Shown here: positions 25,975-35,336 of the stretch, in pieces
Numbering within the stretch: position 1 is the stretch's first letter
Layout: every line of letters starts with the position of its first letter
Assembly: GCA_903822975.1 (NCBI GenBank)
Contig: CAIJRD010000010.1
Span: 124,001 to 188,000 of the forward strand
Source of the DNA: an uncultured Sinobacteraceae bacterium
Lineage (GTDB): Bacteria > Pseudomonadota > Gammaproteobacteria > Nevskiales > Nevskiaceae
Direction of reading: 5' to 3'
Length of the DNA stretch: 64,000 nt
The notes under the pieces: generated by a model
Database searches by the model: none
Told to the model about the DNA's origin: nothing
Seen by the model: only the letters and a program-made list of their open reading frames with translations
Program-made: the position numbers and the translations under genes

Positions 25975-27099
25975 TCAGGGCGCCTGTATCAGGATGTTGA
26001 AGTGAGTCCCGGCAACCGAAGCCAGGTCACCAGCAAATGCAACAGGTGTGAAGCCGTGTGTCTTCTTCCCCCCCTGTTGCTCTGCGGCCGGTGAGCTATA
26101 GAGCCAAAGTGGTCCGGTTCTTAGCGAAACGAAGCCGCCGAGATCGCGGATAGTCTCTAACGCTTTCCGTACGCCGTGCCCAGAACCCGGTTGATTAACC
26201 TTGCTGCTGAGAGCTCGATCAATAATGGTGTTGACGATGTTGGAGGGCGTTTTACCAAAGCTGGGGTCGTCTCTCAGTTCTGGGCGCGTTGCGAGGAAGC
26301 GTTCGACAATGCCCAGCCCTTGGTCTGAGATTGCTACCTCATAGAGACGCCGGAGTGTTCCATCGCGGAGCGTCGACTCGAAGTACTGCTTGAGCTCCGG
26401 GAACCCTTCCGCTCTGTTGACCAAGCTCTGCTTGCTCTCGCCAATGATCCGTCGCACATAGAGAATTCGCAGCCCCGGAATGGGCTTGTTTTCGCGCGAA
26501 AGACTGCCGTGCTGGAACCCGTTCTCCCAAAGCTCATAGATTAGGTCAGCAAGCTGCAGCTCAGGGTCGTTCCGGAACAGGTCAGGATATGAGCCGTCCT
26601 TGTTGAATGCGGTCTGAAGCCTTTTGACGAACAACGACTGGAAATGGACTTTGTTGTGTGCCGAAGCTAATGCCAACGGCTGACGGCGCTCCGCAGCGTC
26701 AAAAGCGCAGAATGCCTGTGCTCGGGCCTCGGAATCGTCAAGCACATCCCCGCCTCGACGCTCGATTGCCATGCGAAGTGACTCGGCTGATCGAGGTGAC
26801 TCTTCTTTCTTTGCATTGATTATCCGTTCTGCATAACTCAGCGCCGCCAATGCAGGAATCGACGTCGGGAACGTCTTGTCCCAGTTCTCGGGAAAAGATG
26901 CGGCCCAGTCGACGATCGTGACTGGACCATTTCTGCTGGCGGTCGCCATTAGCGACAGTAAGCGGGAATGTACGAAGAACTTTGTGCCTACGTCGCGCGC
27001 TAACCAGATATCCGTAGGCTGCGGGCCCGCGTCCTGTAGCCGGTGGAGTGCGGCTTCAAGTTCGGGCAACGAAAGTTTGGAACTTGCCTCGATCTTCAT
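25975..27099 (-). CDS. GHKL (HSP90/histidine-kinase-like) ATPase protein
   Basis: A 374-residue protein. Residues 1-150 have no recognised domain. Then come the Bergerat-fold motifs in order: N box LADLIYELWENGFQHGS (183-199, with Glu189 and Asn193), G1 box ISDQGLGI (257-264), G2 box GSGHG (305-309) and the closing GTHFNILIQAP. There is no histidine phosphoacceptor domain, transmembrane segment or receiver, so it is not a standard sensor kinase. It is the first gene of a two-gene operon with the dual PRTase protein, with an 8-base gap. Lower GC and unlike codon choice suggest horizontal acquisition. It resembles ATPase components of bacterial conflict systems in architecture only. Confidence 0.75.
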   Translation of the reverse strand: MKIEASSKLSLPELEAALHRLQDAGPQPTDIWLARDVGTKFFVHSRLLSLMATASRNGPVTIVDWAASFPENWDKTFPTSIPALAALSYAERIINAKKEESPRSAESLRMAIERRGGDVLDDSEARAQAFCAFDAAERRQPLALASAHNKVHFQSLFVKRLQTAFNKDGSYPDLFRNDPELQLADLIYELWENGFQHGSLSRENKPIPGLRILYVRRIIGESKQSLVNRAEGFPELKQYFESTLRDGTLRRLYEVAISDQGLGIVERFLATRPELRDDPSFGKTPSNIVNTIIDRALSSKVNQPGSGHGVRKALETIRDLGGFVSLRTGPLWLYSSPAAEQQGGKKTHGFTPVAFAGDLASVAGTHFNILIQAP

Positions 27100-27488
27100 C
27101 CCTTATCTCTCAGGTAGTTTGCGGCAGCGAGGTTTTGTTGCTGAGGAGTTTAGCCCCTGGTGACCTGCTCCCACGAATCAGTACCATGGTCTACTTTGTC
27201 CGTTTCGCAAACGTCCGCTATGGGCTGCTCGCAGACGAAGACGAATGTCCCGCTAGTGCCAAAAGCTGAGCCTCGCGACCGGTAGCTATCGGTTTCTCAA
27301 TGGTGATTCCGCGACACCCAGAGGTTGCTTCCCCGGGGATCGCGCCCCACCCGATGCATGCGGTTGCTGATCGTTTGGCGTCCCCTCGAAATCTGGCAAG
27401 AAGTCATAATCAGTTATGGTTGCCGCGCTGCTAATCTATGGGGTTAAAGCGCGGTCAGCGGCGGGTCTGGCGATTTCAGGGGATCGCA
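27100..27488. other. Divergent intergenic region of about 390 bases
   Basis: It carries the promoters of the GHKL operon (leftward) and of the TPR pair (rightward). I see no gene and no tRNA that would mark an island edge. Confidence 0.4.
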
Positions 27489-29273
27489 GTGCGGCAACAA
27501 TCGTTCTTCGCGGAACTGCAGCGTCGACACGTCTATAAGGTCGGCGCGGCGTATGCCGTGGCGGGCTGGCTGCTGGTACAGGTCGCCACCCAGGTGTTTC
27601 CGTTCTTCGACGTTCCGAATGCGGCGGTGCGCTGGGCGGTTATCGTGGTCGTGGCTGGATTCCCCGTTGCGCTGGTGCTCGCCTGGCTGTTCGATCTCAC
27701 GCCGCAGGGCATTGTCCGCACGCTTGATCTTCCGGCGGATGGCGAAAAGCCGGTCGAGCGGACGCAGCGGCGCGGCATGGATCGTCGGCTCAATTACCTG
27801 CTGGGTAGCCTGCTCCTGCTTGGCCTGGGCTACTTGGTGCTGGGTTACACGCCACTGCGCCGCGCGGCAGCTGGTGATGCCACGGATAGCTCGATCGCCG
27901 TGCTGCCGCTGGCCAATACCAGCGGTGATCCGGCCAACGAGTATTTCTCCGATGGCCTGTCTGAAGAACTGATCGCCGTGCTGGCGAAGATTCCGCACCT
28001 CAAGTTGATCGGCCGCGGCTCTTCGTTCCAGTTCAAGAATCAATCTGCGGACAGCCGCAGCATCGGCGAAAAACTCGGCGTGGCGAATCTGCTCGAAGGC
28101 AGCGTGCGGCGGCAGGGCGAGCGTGTGCGCATCATCGCCGAGTTGATCCGCGCCGCCGACGGCCGCGAGCTGTGGTCGGAGACCTACGACCGCGAGTTGA
28201 GAGATGTCTTTGCCGTGCAGAGTGAAATTGCTGCGGCGGTCGCAGACCAGCTCAAGCTGCGGCTGCTCGGCGATGCTGGCGCACTTCGCGCGGCCTCGAC
28301 CACGCAAAATCTCGAAGCCCACAACGCGCTGCTGCAGGGTGAGTTCTACTTCGCGCGGCTGACGCCGGAAGACGCGAACAAGGCCATCGAGTATTACGAC
28401 GAAGCCATCCGCCTGGACCCCGGCTATGCGCTCGCCTATGCACGGCTTTCCAACGCCTGGCGCTTTCTCGCCGCGAGCTATCTCGAAGGTGCGGAAGTAG
28501 ACGAGGGCTACGCACGCGCACGCCGCGCGGCCGAGCAATCGCTCAAACTTGAACCCGATCTGGCCGAAGCACATGCCGCGCTGGGTGGGCTGCGCCTCAC
28601 GCCCGATCTGGACTTCGCCGCCGCTGAAACCGAATTGCGCCGCGCCGTCGAGCTGGCGCCCGCCGACGCCGGCGTCACACAATTGCTGGCCTACACGCTC
28701 GCCGCGCAAGGGCGCTACGCCGAGGCCGAAGCTGCATTCCGCCGCGCGATCGAACTCGATCCGCTGTTGGTCGCAACACAGGTGAACCTGGCGCGCATGC
28801 TGCTTGCGCTCGGCCGGCTGGATGAAGCCGATGCAGGACTGCGTCGCGTAATCGCCATGCAACCCACCGCCTATCACCTCTACGTCCACTTGGTGTCCAT
28901 CGATCTGCTACGGCACGATATCGCCGCCGCGGCGCGTGACGCCGAGCGCGAGCATCCCGGCTTCTGGTTCGATTTCGAAGCCGCATTGGTGAAGCAAGCG
29001 CAAGGCGACCCGCAAGCGGCGGAAGCCGCATTGCAGCAGTTCATCACGGCGCACCAAGACACCGGCGCCTTCCAGATCGCCGAGTTGTATGCGCTGCGCA
29101 AGGAGCCGGACAAGGTTTTCGAGTGGCTTGATCGATCGCTGCAGGTGCACGACTCGGGCCTCACGCAACTGGTCACGATGCCCTTCGTCGATGCCTACAA
29201 ATCCGACCCGCGCTTCATCGCGCTGTGCCGCAAGCTGAAGATCGATCCGTCCGTGCTGGCGAAGCTGCCATGA
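27489..29273 (+). CDS. Membrane-anchored TPR protein, first of a tandem pair
   Basis: A 594-residue protein. The N-terminal family block SFFAELQRRHVYKVGAAYAVAGW leads into membrane helices (about residues 18-35, 45-65 and 100-118). A TolB/FlgO-like domain follows (SIAVLPLANTSGDPANEYFSDGLSEELIAVLAKIP, EKLGVANLLEGSVRRQGERVRI), then at least five TPR units to the C-terminus (ALAYARLSNAWR, AEAHAALGGLR, AEAEAAFRRAIELDP). Relatives often carry an adenylyl cyclase or winged-helix domain at the N-terminus, which is missing here. GTG at 27489, 7 bases after AGGGGA, matches the start of its paralog. The function is unknown, perhaps a scaffold at the inner membrane. Confidence 0.8.
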   Translation: MRQQSFFAELQRRHVYKVGAAYAVAGWLLVQVATQVFPFFDVPNAAVRWAVIVVVAGFPVALVLAWLFDLTPQGIVRTLDLPADGEKPVERTQRRGMDRRLNYLLGSLLLLGLGYLVLGYTPLRRAAAGDATDSSIAVLPLANTSGDPANEYFSDGLSEELIAVLAKIPHLKLIGRGSSFQFKNQSADSRSIGEKLGVANLLEGSVRRQGERVRIIAELIRAADGRELWSETYDRELRDVFAVQSEIAAAVADQLKLRLLGDAGALRAASTTQNLEAHNALLQGEFYFARLTPEDANKAIEYYDEAIRLDPGYALAYARLSNAWRFLAASYLEGAEVDEGYARARRAAEQSLKLEPDLAEAHAALGGLRLTPDLDFAAAETELRRAVELAPADAGVTQLLAYTLAAQGRYAEAEAAFRRAIELDPLLVATQVNLARMLLALGRLDEADAGLRRVIAMQPTAYHLYVHLVSIDLLRHDIAAAARDAEREHPGFWFDFEAALVKQAQGDPQAAEAALQQFITAHQDTGAFQIAELYALRKEPDKVFEWLDRSLQVHDSGLTQLVTMPFVDAYKSDPRFIALCRKLKIDPSVLAKLP

Positions 29274-31351
29274 GCGCACCGGCAACCCGGCCTTCCTTCT
29301 TCGCCGAACTCCAGCGCCGCCACGTCTACAAGGTCGGTGCGATGTATGCCGTGGCCGGCTGGTTGCTGGTGCAGGTCATCACCCAGGTGTTTCCGATCTA
29401 CGAGATCGACGCGCATGTGCAGCGAATCTTCGTCGGTGTGATCGTCGCGGGCTTTCCGGCGGCGCTCGTGCTGGCCTGGCTGTTCGATCTGACGTCGGAA
29501 GGGATCGTGCGAACCGAGCCGCTGCGGATGGAAGGCGACACGGCGACCGCACAGCGTGCGCGACGCAGCACCGATCGCAAACTCAACTATGTGCTGGCCG
29601 CGCTGCTGGTGATCGGCGTCGGCTACGTGATTCTCGATCGCAGCCTGCCGCGCCGCTTCGCAGAAACACACGCCACAGATGCCGCGCAAGAAAGGTCTAT
29701 CGCCGTGCTGCCGTTCGACAATCTTTCCGACGACAAGGCCAATGGCTACTTCGCAGTGGGGATTCAGGACGAGATCCTGACGCGGCTGGCAAAGATCGGC
29801 GCACTCAAAGTGGTGTCGCGCACCTCCACCGAGCAGTTCGCGAGCCATCCAGGCAACCTGTCCGAAATCGCCGGCAAGCTCGGCGTGGCCAATATCGTCG
29901 AAGGCACGGTGCAGAAGGCTGGCGACGCGGTGCACATCAACGTGCAGCTAATCCGCGCGGCGACCGACGAGCATCTGTGGGCCGAGACCTACGATCGCAA
30001 GCTGGACAATATTTTCGGCGTCGAAGGCGAGGTCGCCGGGGCGATCGCCGACGCGCTCAAGGCGCGGCTGAGCGGCGCCGAGCGCAGCGAGCTTGCGAGC
30101 AAGCCGACGCTCAATGTCGAGGCTTACGACTTCTACTTGCGCGGCTTGAGCGAGTACCGGCGTGTCTTCGGAGTGGAACCTCTGCTGGCCGCGTCGGCCG
30201 ACTTCGCCGAGGCGGTCAAGCGCGATCCGAACTTCATGCAGGCCTGGGCTTACGGCTCGGCCATTGACGGATTGCTCTACTTTCAGGCCGTCGACCACAG
30301 CGAAGCGCGCTTGGAAGCGGCACGAAGAGGCGCCGAGCGTGCGATGCAGCTTGCACCGGAATCCGTTGAGGCCTGGCTGGCGCGCGGACTGTTCCTGTAT
30401 CGCACGCTGGACTTTGACGGTGCCCGCACGGCCCTGGCCGAGGCGCTCAAACGACAGCCGGGCAATGCCGAGGTCATCTCCGCGCTGGCCTATGTCGAGC
30501 GCCGCGCCGGCCACTACGATGAGGCCATCGATCGGCTGCAGCAGGTGGTGCGGATCGACCCGGGCAATCTCAGGGACATCGCCGGCCTCGGTGAAACCCT
30601 AACTGCCGTGGGTCGTCCGGCAGAAGCACGCCCGTGGATCGACAAGGTCTTGTCCTTGCGGCCGGGTGATGCTTCCGCGACCGCGCTCAAAGCCGCGACC
30701 TACCTGAACGAGGGCATTCTGGATGCCGCCGGCAGCTTGCTCGACCCGATGCCGCTCCAGCTCGACGACCTCTACGACCTGCAGACGCAAGTCCAGCTGC
30801 GTGACTACCGCCGGGACTTCCGCGGTGGCGTCGACGCCTTCCAAGCTGCGCTGTCTGCGCCCGACTTCAAGCTATCGGGCCTGACCTCGGCCTACTATCC
30901 AATGCTGGCCTGGCACCAGCGCTGGGCCGGCGACGAGAAAGCGGCGCAGGCCACGTTCAAGGATGGCAGCGAGAAACTGCAGGCCCTGCGCGAGCGCTTG
31001 GGCGACAACGGCTACATTGCCGCGAGCATGGCCCTGATCGAAGCGGGCCTGGGCGACGCGCAAGCCGCCGAACGCGAAGCGCGCTTGGGTATCGAACGCG
31101 TCGGTCGGGATCAATACAACCGCGAACCGCAGCTGGTGATCCTGGCGCAAGCAATGGCGCTTTGCGGCCAGCGCGACAAAGCCTTCACCACGCTCCACGA
31201 CATCGTGGACGACCCCAATGGCCTCAGTGCGGCCGATCTGCGACTGTCACCGTTCTGGGACAAGCTGCGCGACGACCCGCGCTTTTCTAAGCTACTCGCG
31301 CAGGCGCAAGCAGTGGACGAGGCCAAGGCGCGAGGAACGTATCGTCGATAG
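29270..31351 (+). CDS. Membrane-anchored TPR protein, paralog of the preceding gene
   Basis: A 693-residue protein with the same plan as its upstream neighbour: RPSFFAELQRRHVYKVGAMYAVAGWLLVQV, membrane helices, a TolB/FlgO-like domain (SIAVLPFDNLSDDKANGYFAVGIQDEILTRLAKIG) and TPRs to the end. Its ATG overlaps the previous stop (ATGA), a sign of translational coupling, and the pair probably arose by tandem duplication. It is longer at the C-terminus by extra repeats. No enzymatic domain is present. Joint action, for instance as a heteromeric scaffold, is inference. Confidence 0.8.
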   Translation: MSAPATRPSFFAELQRRHVYKVGAMYAVAGWLLVQVITQVFPIYEIDAHVQRIFVGVIVAGFPAALVLAWLFDLTSEGIVRTEPLRMEGDTATAQRARRSTDRKLNYVLAALLVIGVGYVILDRSLPRRFAETHATDAAQERSIAVLPFDNLSDDKANGYFAVGIQDEILTRLAKIGALKVVSRTSTEQFASHPGNLSEIAGKLGVANIVEGTVQKAGDAVHINVQLIRAATDEHLWAETYDRKLDNIFGVEGEVAGAIADALKARLSGAERSELASKPTLNVEAYDFYLRGLSEYRRVFGVEPLLAASADFAEAVKRDPNFMQAWAYGSAIDGLLYFQAVDHSEARLEAARRGAERAMQLAPESVEAWLARGLFLYRTLDFDGARTALAEALKRQPGNAEVISALAYVERRAGHYDEAIDRLQQVVRIDPGNLRDIAGLGETLTAVGRPAEARPWIDKVLSLRPGDASATALKAATYLNEGILDAAGSLLDPMPLQLDDLYDLQTQVQLRDYRRDFRGGVDAFQAALSAPDFKLSGLTSAYYPMLAWHQRWAGDEKAAQATFKDGSEKLQALRERLGDNGYIAASMALIEAGLGDAQAAEREARLGIERVGRDQYNREPQLVILAQAMALCGQRDKAFTTLHDIVDDPNGLSAADLRLSPFWDKLRDDPRFSKLLAQAQAVDEAKARGTYRR

Positions 31352-31440
31352 CAGCAGTGCTTCGATAAATGAAGTGACAGCAGAATGTTAGTCCCTCCCT
31401 TCTTCCGTTCCTCATGTAGTGACGGTCGTACAGGTCTCAG

Positions 31441-31474
31441 TCGCAATCGAATCGAAATCGAAATCGCAATCGCA
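31441..31474. repeat. Imperfect AATCGN microsatellite
   Basis: About six imperfect copies of a hexamer of the form AATCGA/AATCGC, in the gap between the TPR pair and the convergent 1210-residue gene. Nothing else is recognised in 31352-31624. Confidence 0.75.
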
Positions 31475-31624
31475 AACGGTCGCTAAACAACCGCAAGCTG
31501 CGCCCTCACATTTCCTGATAGAAAGCCATTTCAGTAACGTGGCCAATCGCCGCTCGACCGCGTCGGCGAATTGCCGACGCCGCCTGGATCAGTCTCGTCG
31601 CCGCTAAGTCATCAATTGGTTGTC

Positions 31625-34600
31625 TCAGCGGTGATTGGCGCAGGACACCTGGAAGTGCTGAGGCGCCTCCAGGTGCACGTTCTGGCCATTGATGCCGAGG
31701 TTGATGACGAGTGTCAGCGTTCGGTCGATGCTGCCGGAAGCGAGTACGAAGCTGCCGTGGGTCGGCGCTCGGTACGGCAGCGGCGGCTGCGCAACCAGCG
31801 GCACGCTGTGCACCCAGTTCTGTTTGGAGCCGTCGGGCGCCAGCAGATAGGACTCGAAAGTCAGCGGCCCGGCCTGCGGAATCAGCGCGGCCGCAGAGAT
31901 GGTCAGCTCGGCCGGACAGGCGACCACCGCGCCCTCAGGCTTGACGGCTACACCGCGCACCGCGGGCGAACTCGCAGCGGTCACTTGCGCGCTCACGTTA
32001 TCGAGGCGAATCGCGCCGCCGGCAGCAGACGTCGACATCGTCGCCACACCGGCACCGGATCCTGTCGGCCGCGATGGTGGTGGCAGTGGGGGACCAGAGC
32101 CTTTGGGCAGTGTTGCGCTCAAGGTCTGCGACTGCTGCTGACCAAAACCGGCTGTGGCATCAGCACCCGCGAGCGCCGCGCCATTGGCAACCGACGGCGC
32201 CAACGCCGAGCCGTTCGCTGCGGTCGCCTTGTTGGCCTGCAGCATCTGCGACTGCTGCGTCGCGGATTGCAGATTCTGCTTGAAGCCGCCGCCATCGGAG
32301 ATGCCATTGGCGAAGGAGCCGGCACTCGCGGGCGTCGGTACCGACGCGCCGTATAGGGCCGAAGCGCTCGTCGTATTCGCCTGGTCGTGAGCCATGCCGT
32401 TGCTGATCTGCGGAATCGTCGGGCCACCGGCCGGCACGACGCCGTAGGTCGCGCAGAGTTGGAACATCTCCTGTCCGTCGTCCTCGGTATCCGGCTCACT
32501 GTGGCAGGCGTCGGCATGCCCGGGATACACCTGCGCCGCATAGGCATCGAGCCGTTGCTGCAAAGCCTGCATTGCCGCATTGGACGGATTTGCCTGCGGA
32601 TTCGAAGCACCACCGCCGTGCGAGGCGAGCGCCAGCGTGACGCCCGAGGGCACCAGCACCACCAGCGGGTCCTGATCGACACGCTTCCACTGCGCCGGCG
32701 ACGGCAGCGCCATTTGCGCGATTGGTGCGCTCTTGTTGCTCATGCTCATCTTGCCGCTGGTGCTTGCTGCGGCTTGCTCCGGTGGAACCGGAATCTTGCC
32801 CTGCAGCAGGCCGCTCACGTAGTTGTACTTTTCGTTGTAGGGCGGATCGAGCGGACGGTCGAGCAGGCAGGCCACGGGTGCGCCGGTGCTGCCGACGATG
32901 TTCTGGCAGTGGGTCCACTTGAGGTCGCGCTTGCAGGTGATGGCGAGCGACCTTGCGCTGCTGCTGCGCTGCGGCTGCGCGCCCGGCATCGACGGGGCAT
33001 TGCCCAGGCTGCAACTGCCGGGCTTGCCGGCATTGAGCCCAACCAGCACTTCGTTGGCCACCACTTCGGGGGCGATGTGACACTGCATGGGGTTGGTTCC
33101 GCCGGGCAGCCCGTTCTGCTTGGCGTAGGCCTGGCAACTGGCGTACGCGGCCATGCTGGTGCAGGCGTAGAGATCGTTGCTCGCGGGGCAGCCGAGCTTG
33201 GCCATGTCGGCATCGACTGCCGCCTTCGCCATCACGCAGACCGGACCGATGTGTATGCCTTTGACATCGGTCGGCAGCGACGCGGTGAACGCTTCGCAGT
33301 TCTTCAAATCAGCAGCGGTGGCGCAGACCTGGCTGCCGGACTGCAGTGGGCACCCGAGGTCGACATAGTGCTGAGCGACGCCGCTCGCGACGTTCTGGTG
33401 GGTCGCCGGATAGAACGTGTACGTACACCAGTGCTCGTTGCTCTGTAGTGGCGCACGCTGTGCATCGACCGCGGCCTTGTTGTTGAACTGCCCGTAGTAG
33501 AACCAGTAGTCATAGTTCCGCGCGGCGTTATCGGGTGACTTGAACCAGGCCATGCAAGCCTGCGGCGTGACATCGGCAGCCTTGACATCCGAGGACACGT
33601 TTTGCAGCGTCTGCTTCTCGTAGGAATTCCGCTGCGCATCCAGCTTGTTGCTCGCTCCGTTGATCGAGCTCAGAAGCTTGCTGGTGATGTCGAGTGTCCA
33701 GGCGCCGGTGACATTGTCCATGAACAGTTGGTGTGCGCTCACCTGCGGCGCCCCCTGGTAGTCATAGGGGTTGTTGGTATCGCCGACGTACGGTACCCAA
33801 TCCGGAAAGCTGCTTTCGAGCTGGGTTAGCCAGTCGTCGAACGCTTTGCAGGAAGCATCGGTGCAAGTTTCGATGATGCCCACCGCTTCTTTCAAATGCG
33901 GAGCGTAGTATTGCTGTTCGGCCTGTGGCCCGGTCAGGTGGCTGTTTGCTTCCGACTCGCAAGTTTCGATCGCACAGCCGACATCGTCGAAGAAATCGAC
34001 GACCGCCTTCGCCGCGTCGTAGATGCCTTCGGCCACAGCGACCACATCGCCGAGAACGCCGCAGATATCCAGCCCGCCCATAAAGCTCGCGGCAGCCGCG
34101 CACAAAAAGGCTTCGCCGGCATCGACCAGCAGCTGCAGGTAGTCGGCGTTGATGATGTCGGTGATGCAGTCGACGATCTTGCCGAAGTAACTCGGCAGAC
34201 CTTCGGCGTCGCCCGCCGACTTGGCGTCGTTGGCGCAAGCGTTGGCATTGGCGGTGTCCGGCAGCACGCAGTCGAGCAGCACGTTCTTGACTCCGCGCAG
34301 CTCGTCGCCGGTGGGAAAGCCTCCCGGCAGATTGCCGGCGCCGACGTCATCGAGAATGTTGGCGATTGTATCGATCACGCTGGAGATGTCGCCTGCCGTG
34401 TCGGCGTGGGCGCTGCTGATGAATTCGAAGTTCGACAGGCCCGTTGTCGCATGCCGCATATCCATGAGCAGCTCGGATTCGAGCTGGTCGGTCCAGGCTA
34501 TTACTTCGTTTGTCGTAGCATCGAGCGCGCTGCGCTTGCCGGGCGCAGTCGTCGCAGGATGCGTTGCGAGATAGTGACGCAGCTCGCCGACGGTGATGCG

Positions 34601-35257
34601 TATGCCGTGCGGGCTTTCCAGCACCTGGCTGTCGGGCTGCTTCAGCAGGTCGGCGATCTTGGGCTTGGTCGGTACTTTTTGCGTAGCAAGACCGGGCGCA
34701 TAGATCGCGGTGCGGCCGCCGGCCGAGGATCGCGGCTGGTTGATCGAATGGCCGAGCCGGCGCTCGATTTCGGGCTGCAGGATTTTCAGCACGCTGACGT
34801 TGAAGCGCTTGCCGCTGGGTGTTTCCAGAGGGGTATCGTCGGGCTGATTGAGCAGAGCGGCAAGATCGGTGTTCGGCCCGATTTTCTGGGCCGCGGCGGT
34901 CTTGTTGACGGCGATGAATTTCACGCGCGGCAGGCGCGAGCGGTTGGCGACGTAGCGCTGCGTCAGAGCATTGGCCTGGCGTAGGCGCGCGACCGAAATG
35001 CGCTTGCCTTCGGCCGAGACCATCGTCTCCGAGTCGGCGTGCGCCAGCACTTCCTGGAACGTGGTTTCGTGCGTCATCGCAAAAGTATTCGGCGCAACCG
35101 CTGTCAGCGTCGGCCGCAAGCTCGCAGAGCCAGCCAGCTGGATATCGGCGGCTCCAGCGATGCCGCTGCACAGCCCGAGTGCCGCCGCCGTTGCGAACCA
35201 GAACAGCCGCTTGATACGCGGCAGCGCCCCCCGCCCTGCTATCGAATACATCTGCAT
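31625..35257 (-). CDS. Very large exported Cys-rich protein of unknown function
   Basis: A 1210-residue protein with a signal peptide (about residues 1-37, ending GIAGAA). The N-terminal part has three copies of a 27-residue repeat (67-93, 131-158 and 201-227) with the pattern Leu...Pro-Asp-(Ser/Asp)..hLE(S/T)P.GkRhsV..Lr. The middle is rich in paired cysteines (CVLPDTANANAC, CDIxx and similar, about 340-770), which suggests disulfides. The C-terminus has low-complexity Ala/Gly/Gln stretches and a beta-rich end. No known family is recognised. It is the last gene of a five-gene operon headed by a CsgG-like lipoprotein gene under the TGTCGGGTTT-N13-CGTTC promoter. Location is inferred as periplasm, outer membrane or outside. 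Confidence 0.75.
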   Translation of the reverse strand: MQMYSIAGRGALPRIKRLFWFATAAALGLCSGIAGAADIQLAGSASLRPTLTAVAPNTFAMTHETTFQEVLAHADSETMVSAEGKRISVARLRQANALTQRYVANRSRLPRVKFIAVNKTAAAQKIGPNTDLAALLNQPDDTPLETPSGKRFNVSVLKILQPEIERRLGHSINQPRSSAGGRTAIYAPGLATQKVPTKPKIADLLKQPDSQVLESPHGIRITVGELRHYLATHPATTAPGKRSALDATTNEVIAWTDQLESELLMDMRHATTGLSNFEFISSAHADTAGDISSVIDTIANILDDVGAGNLPGGFPTGDELRGVKNVLLDCVLPDTANANACANDAKSAGDAEGLPSYFGKIVDCITDIINADYLQLLVDAGEAFLCAAAASFMGGLDICGVLGDVVAVAEGIYDAAKAVVDFFDDVGCAIETCESEANSHLTGPQAEQQYYAPHLKEAVGIIETCTDASCKAFDDWLTQLESSFPDWVPYVGDTNNPYDYQGAPQVSAHQLFMDNVTGAWTLDITSKLLSSINGASNKLDAQRNSYEKQTLQNVSSDVKAADVTPQACMAWFKSPDNAARNYDYWFYYGQFNNKAAVDAQRAPLQSNEHWCTYTFYPATHQNVASGVAQHYVDLGCPLQSGSQVCATAADLKNCEAFTASLPTDVKGIHIGPVCVMAKAAVDADMAKLGCPASNDLYACTSMAAYASCQAYAKQNGLPGGTNPMQCHIAPEVVANEVLVGLNAGKPGSCSLGNAPSMPGAQPQRSSSARSLAITCKRDLKWTHCQNIVGSTGAPVACLLDRPLDPPYNEKYNYVSGLLQGKIPVPPEQAAASTSGKMSMSNKSAPIAQMALPSPAQWKRVDQDPLVVLVPSGVTLALASHGGGASNPQANPSNAAMQALQQRLDAYAAQVYPGHADACHSEPDTEDDGQEMFQLCATYGVVPAGGPTIPQISNGMAHDQANTTSASALYGASVPTPASAGSFANGISDGGGFKQNLQSATQQSQMLQANKATAANGSALAPSVANGAALAGADATAGFGQQQSQTLSATLPKGSGPPLPPPSRPTGSGAGVATMSTSAAGGAIRLDNVSAQVTAASSPAVRGVAVKPEGAVVACPAELTISAAALIPQAGPLTFESYLLAPDGSKQNWVHSVPLVAQPPLPYRAPTHGSFVLASGSIDRTLTLVINLGINGQNVHLEAPQHFQVSCANHR

Positions 35258-35336
35258 GGTCGATCCTTCGTTGAATTTTTTGGGTCAGTCAGGCGAACCG
35301 CCGCACTCGTTTCCGGCCGAGCGGCGTACTGCCTGC

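Noticed and set aside
27444..28889. 481-residue minus-strand frame
   Set aside because: Antisense to the first TPR protein. No ribosome binding site or domain.
27489..31351. Adenylate cyclase identity for the TPR pair
   Set aside because: They share the TolB/TPR part with cyclase-like relatives but contain no cyclase catalytic domain.
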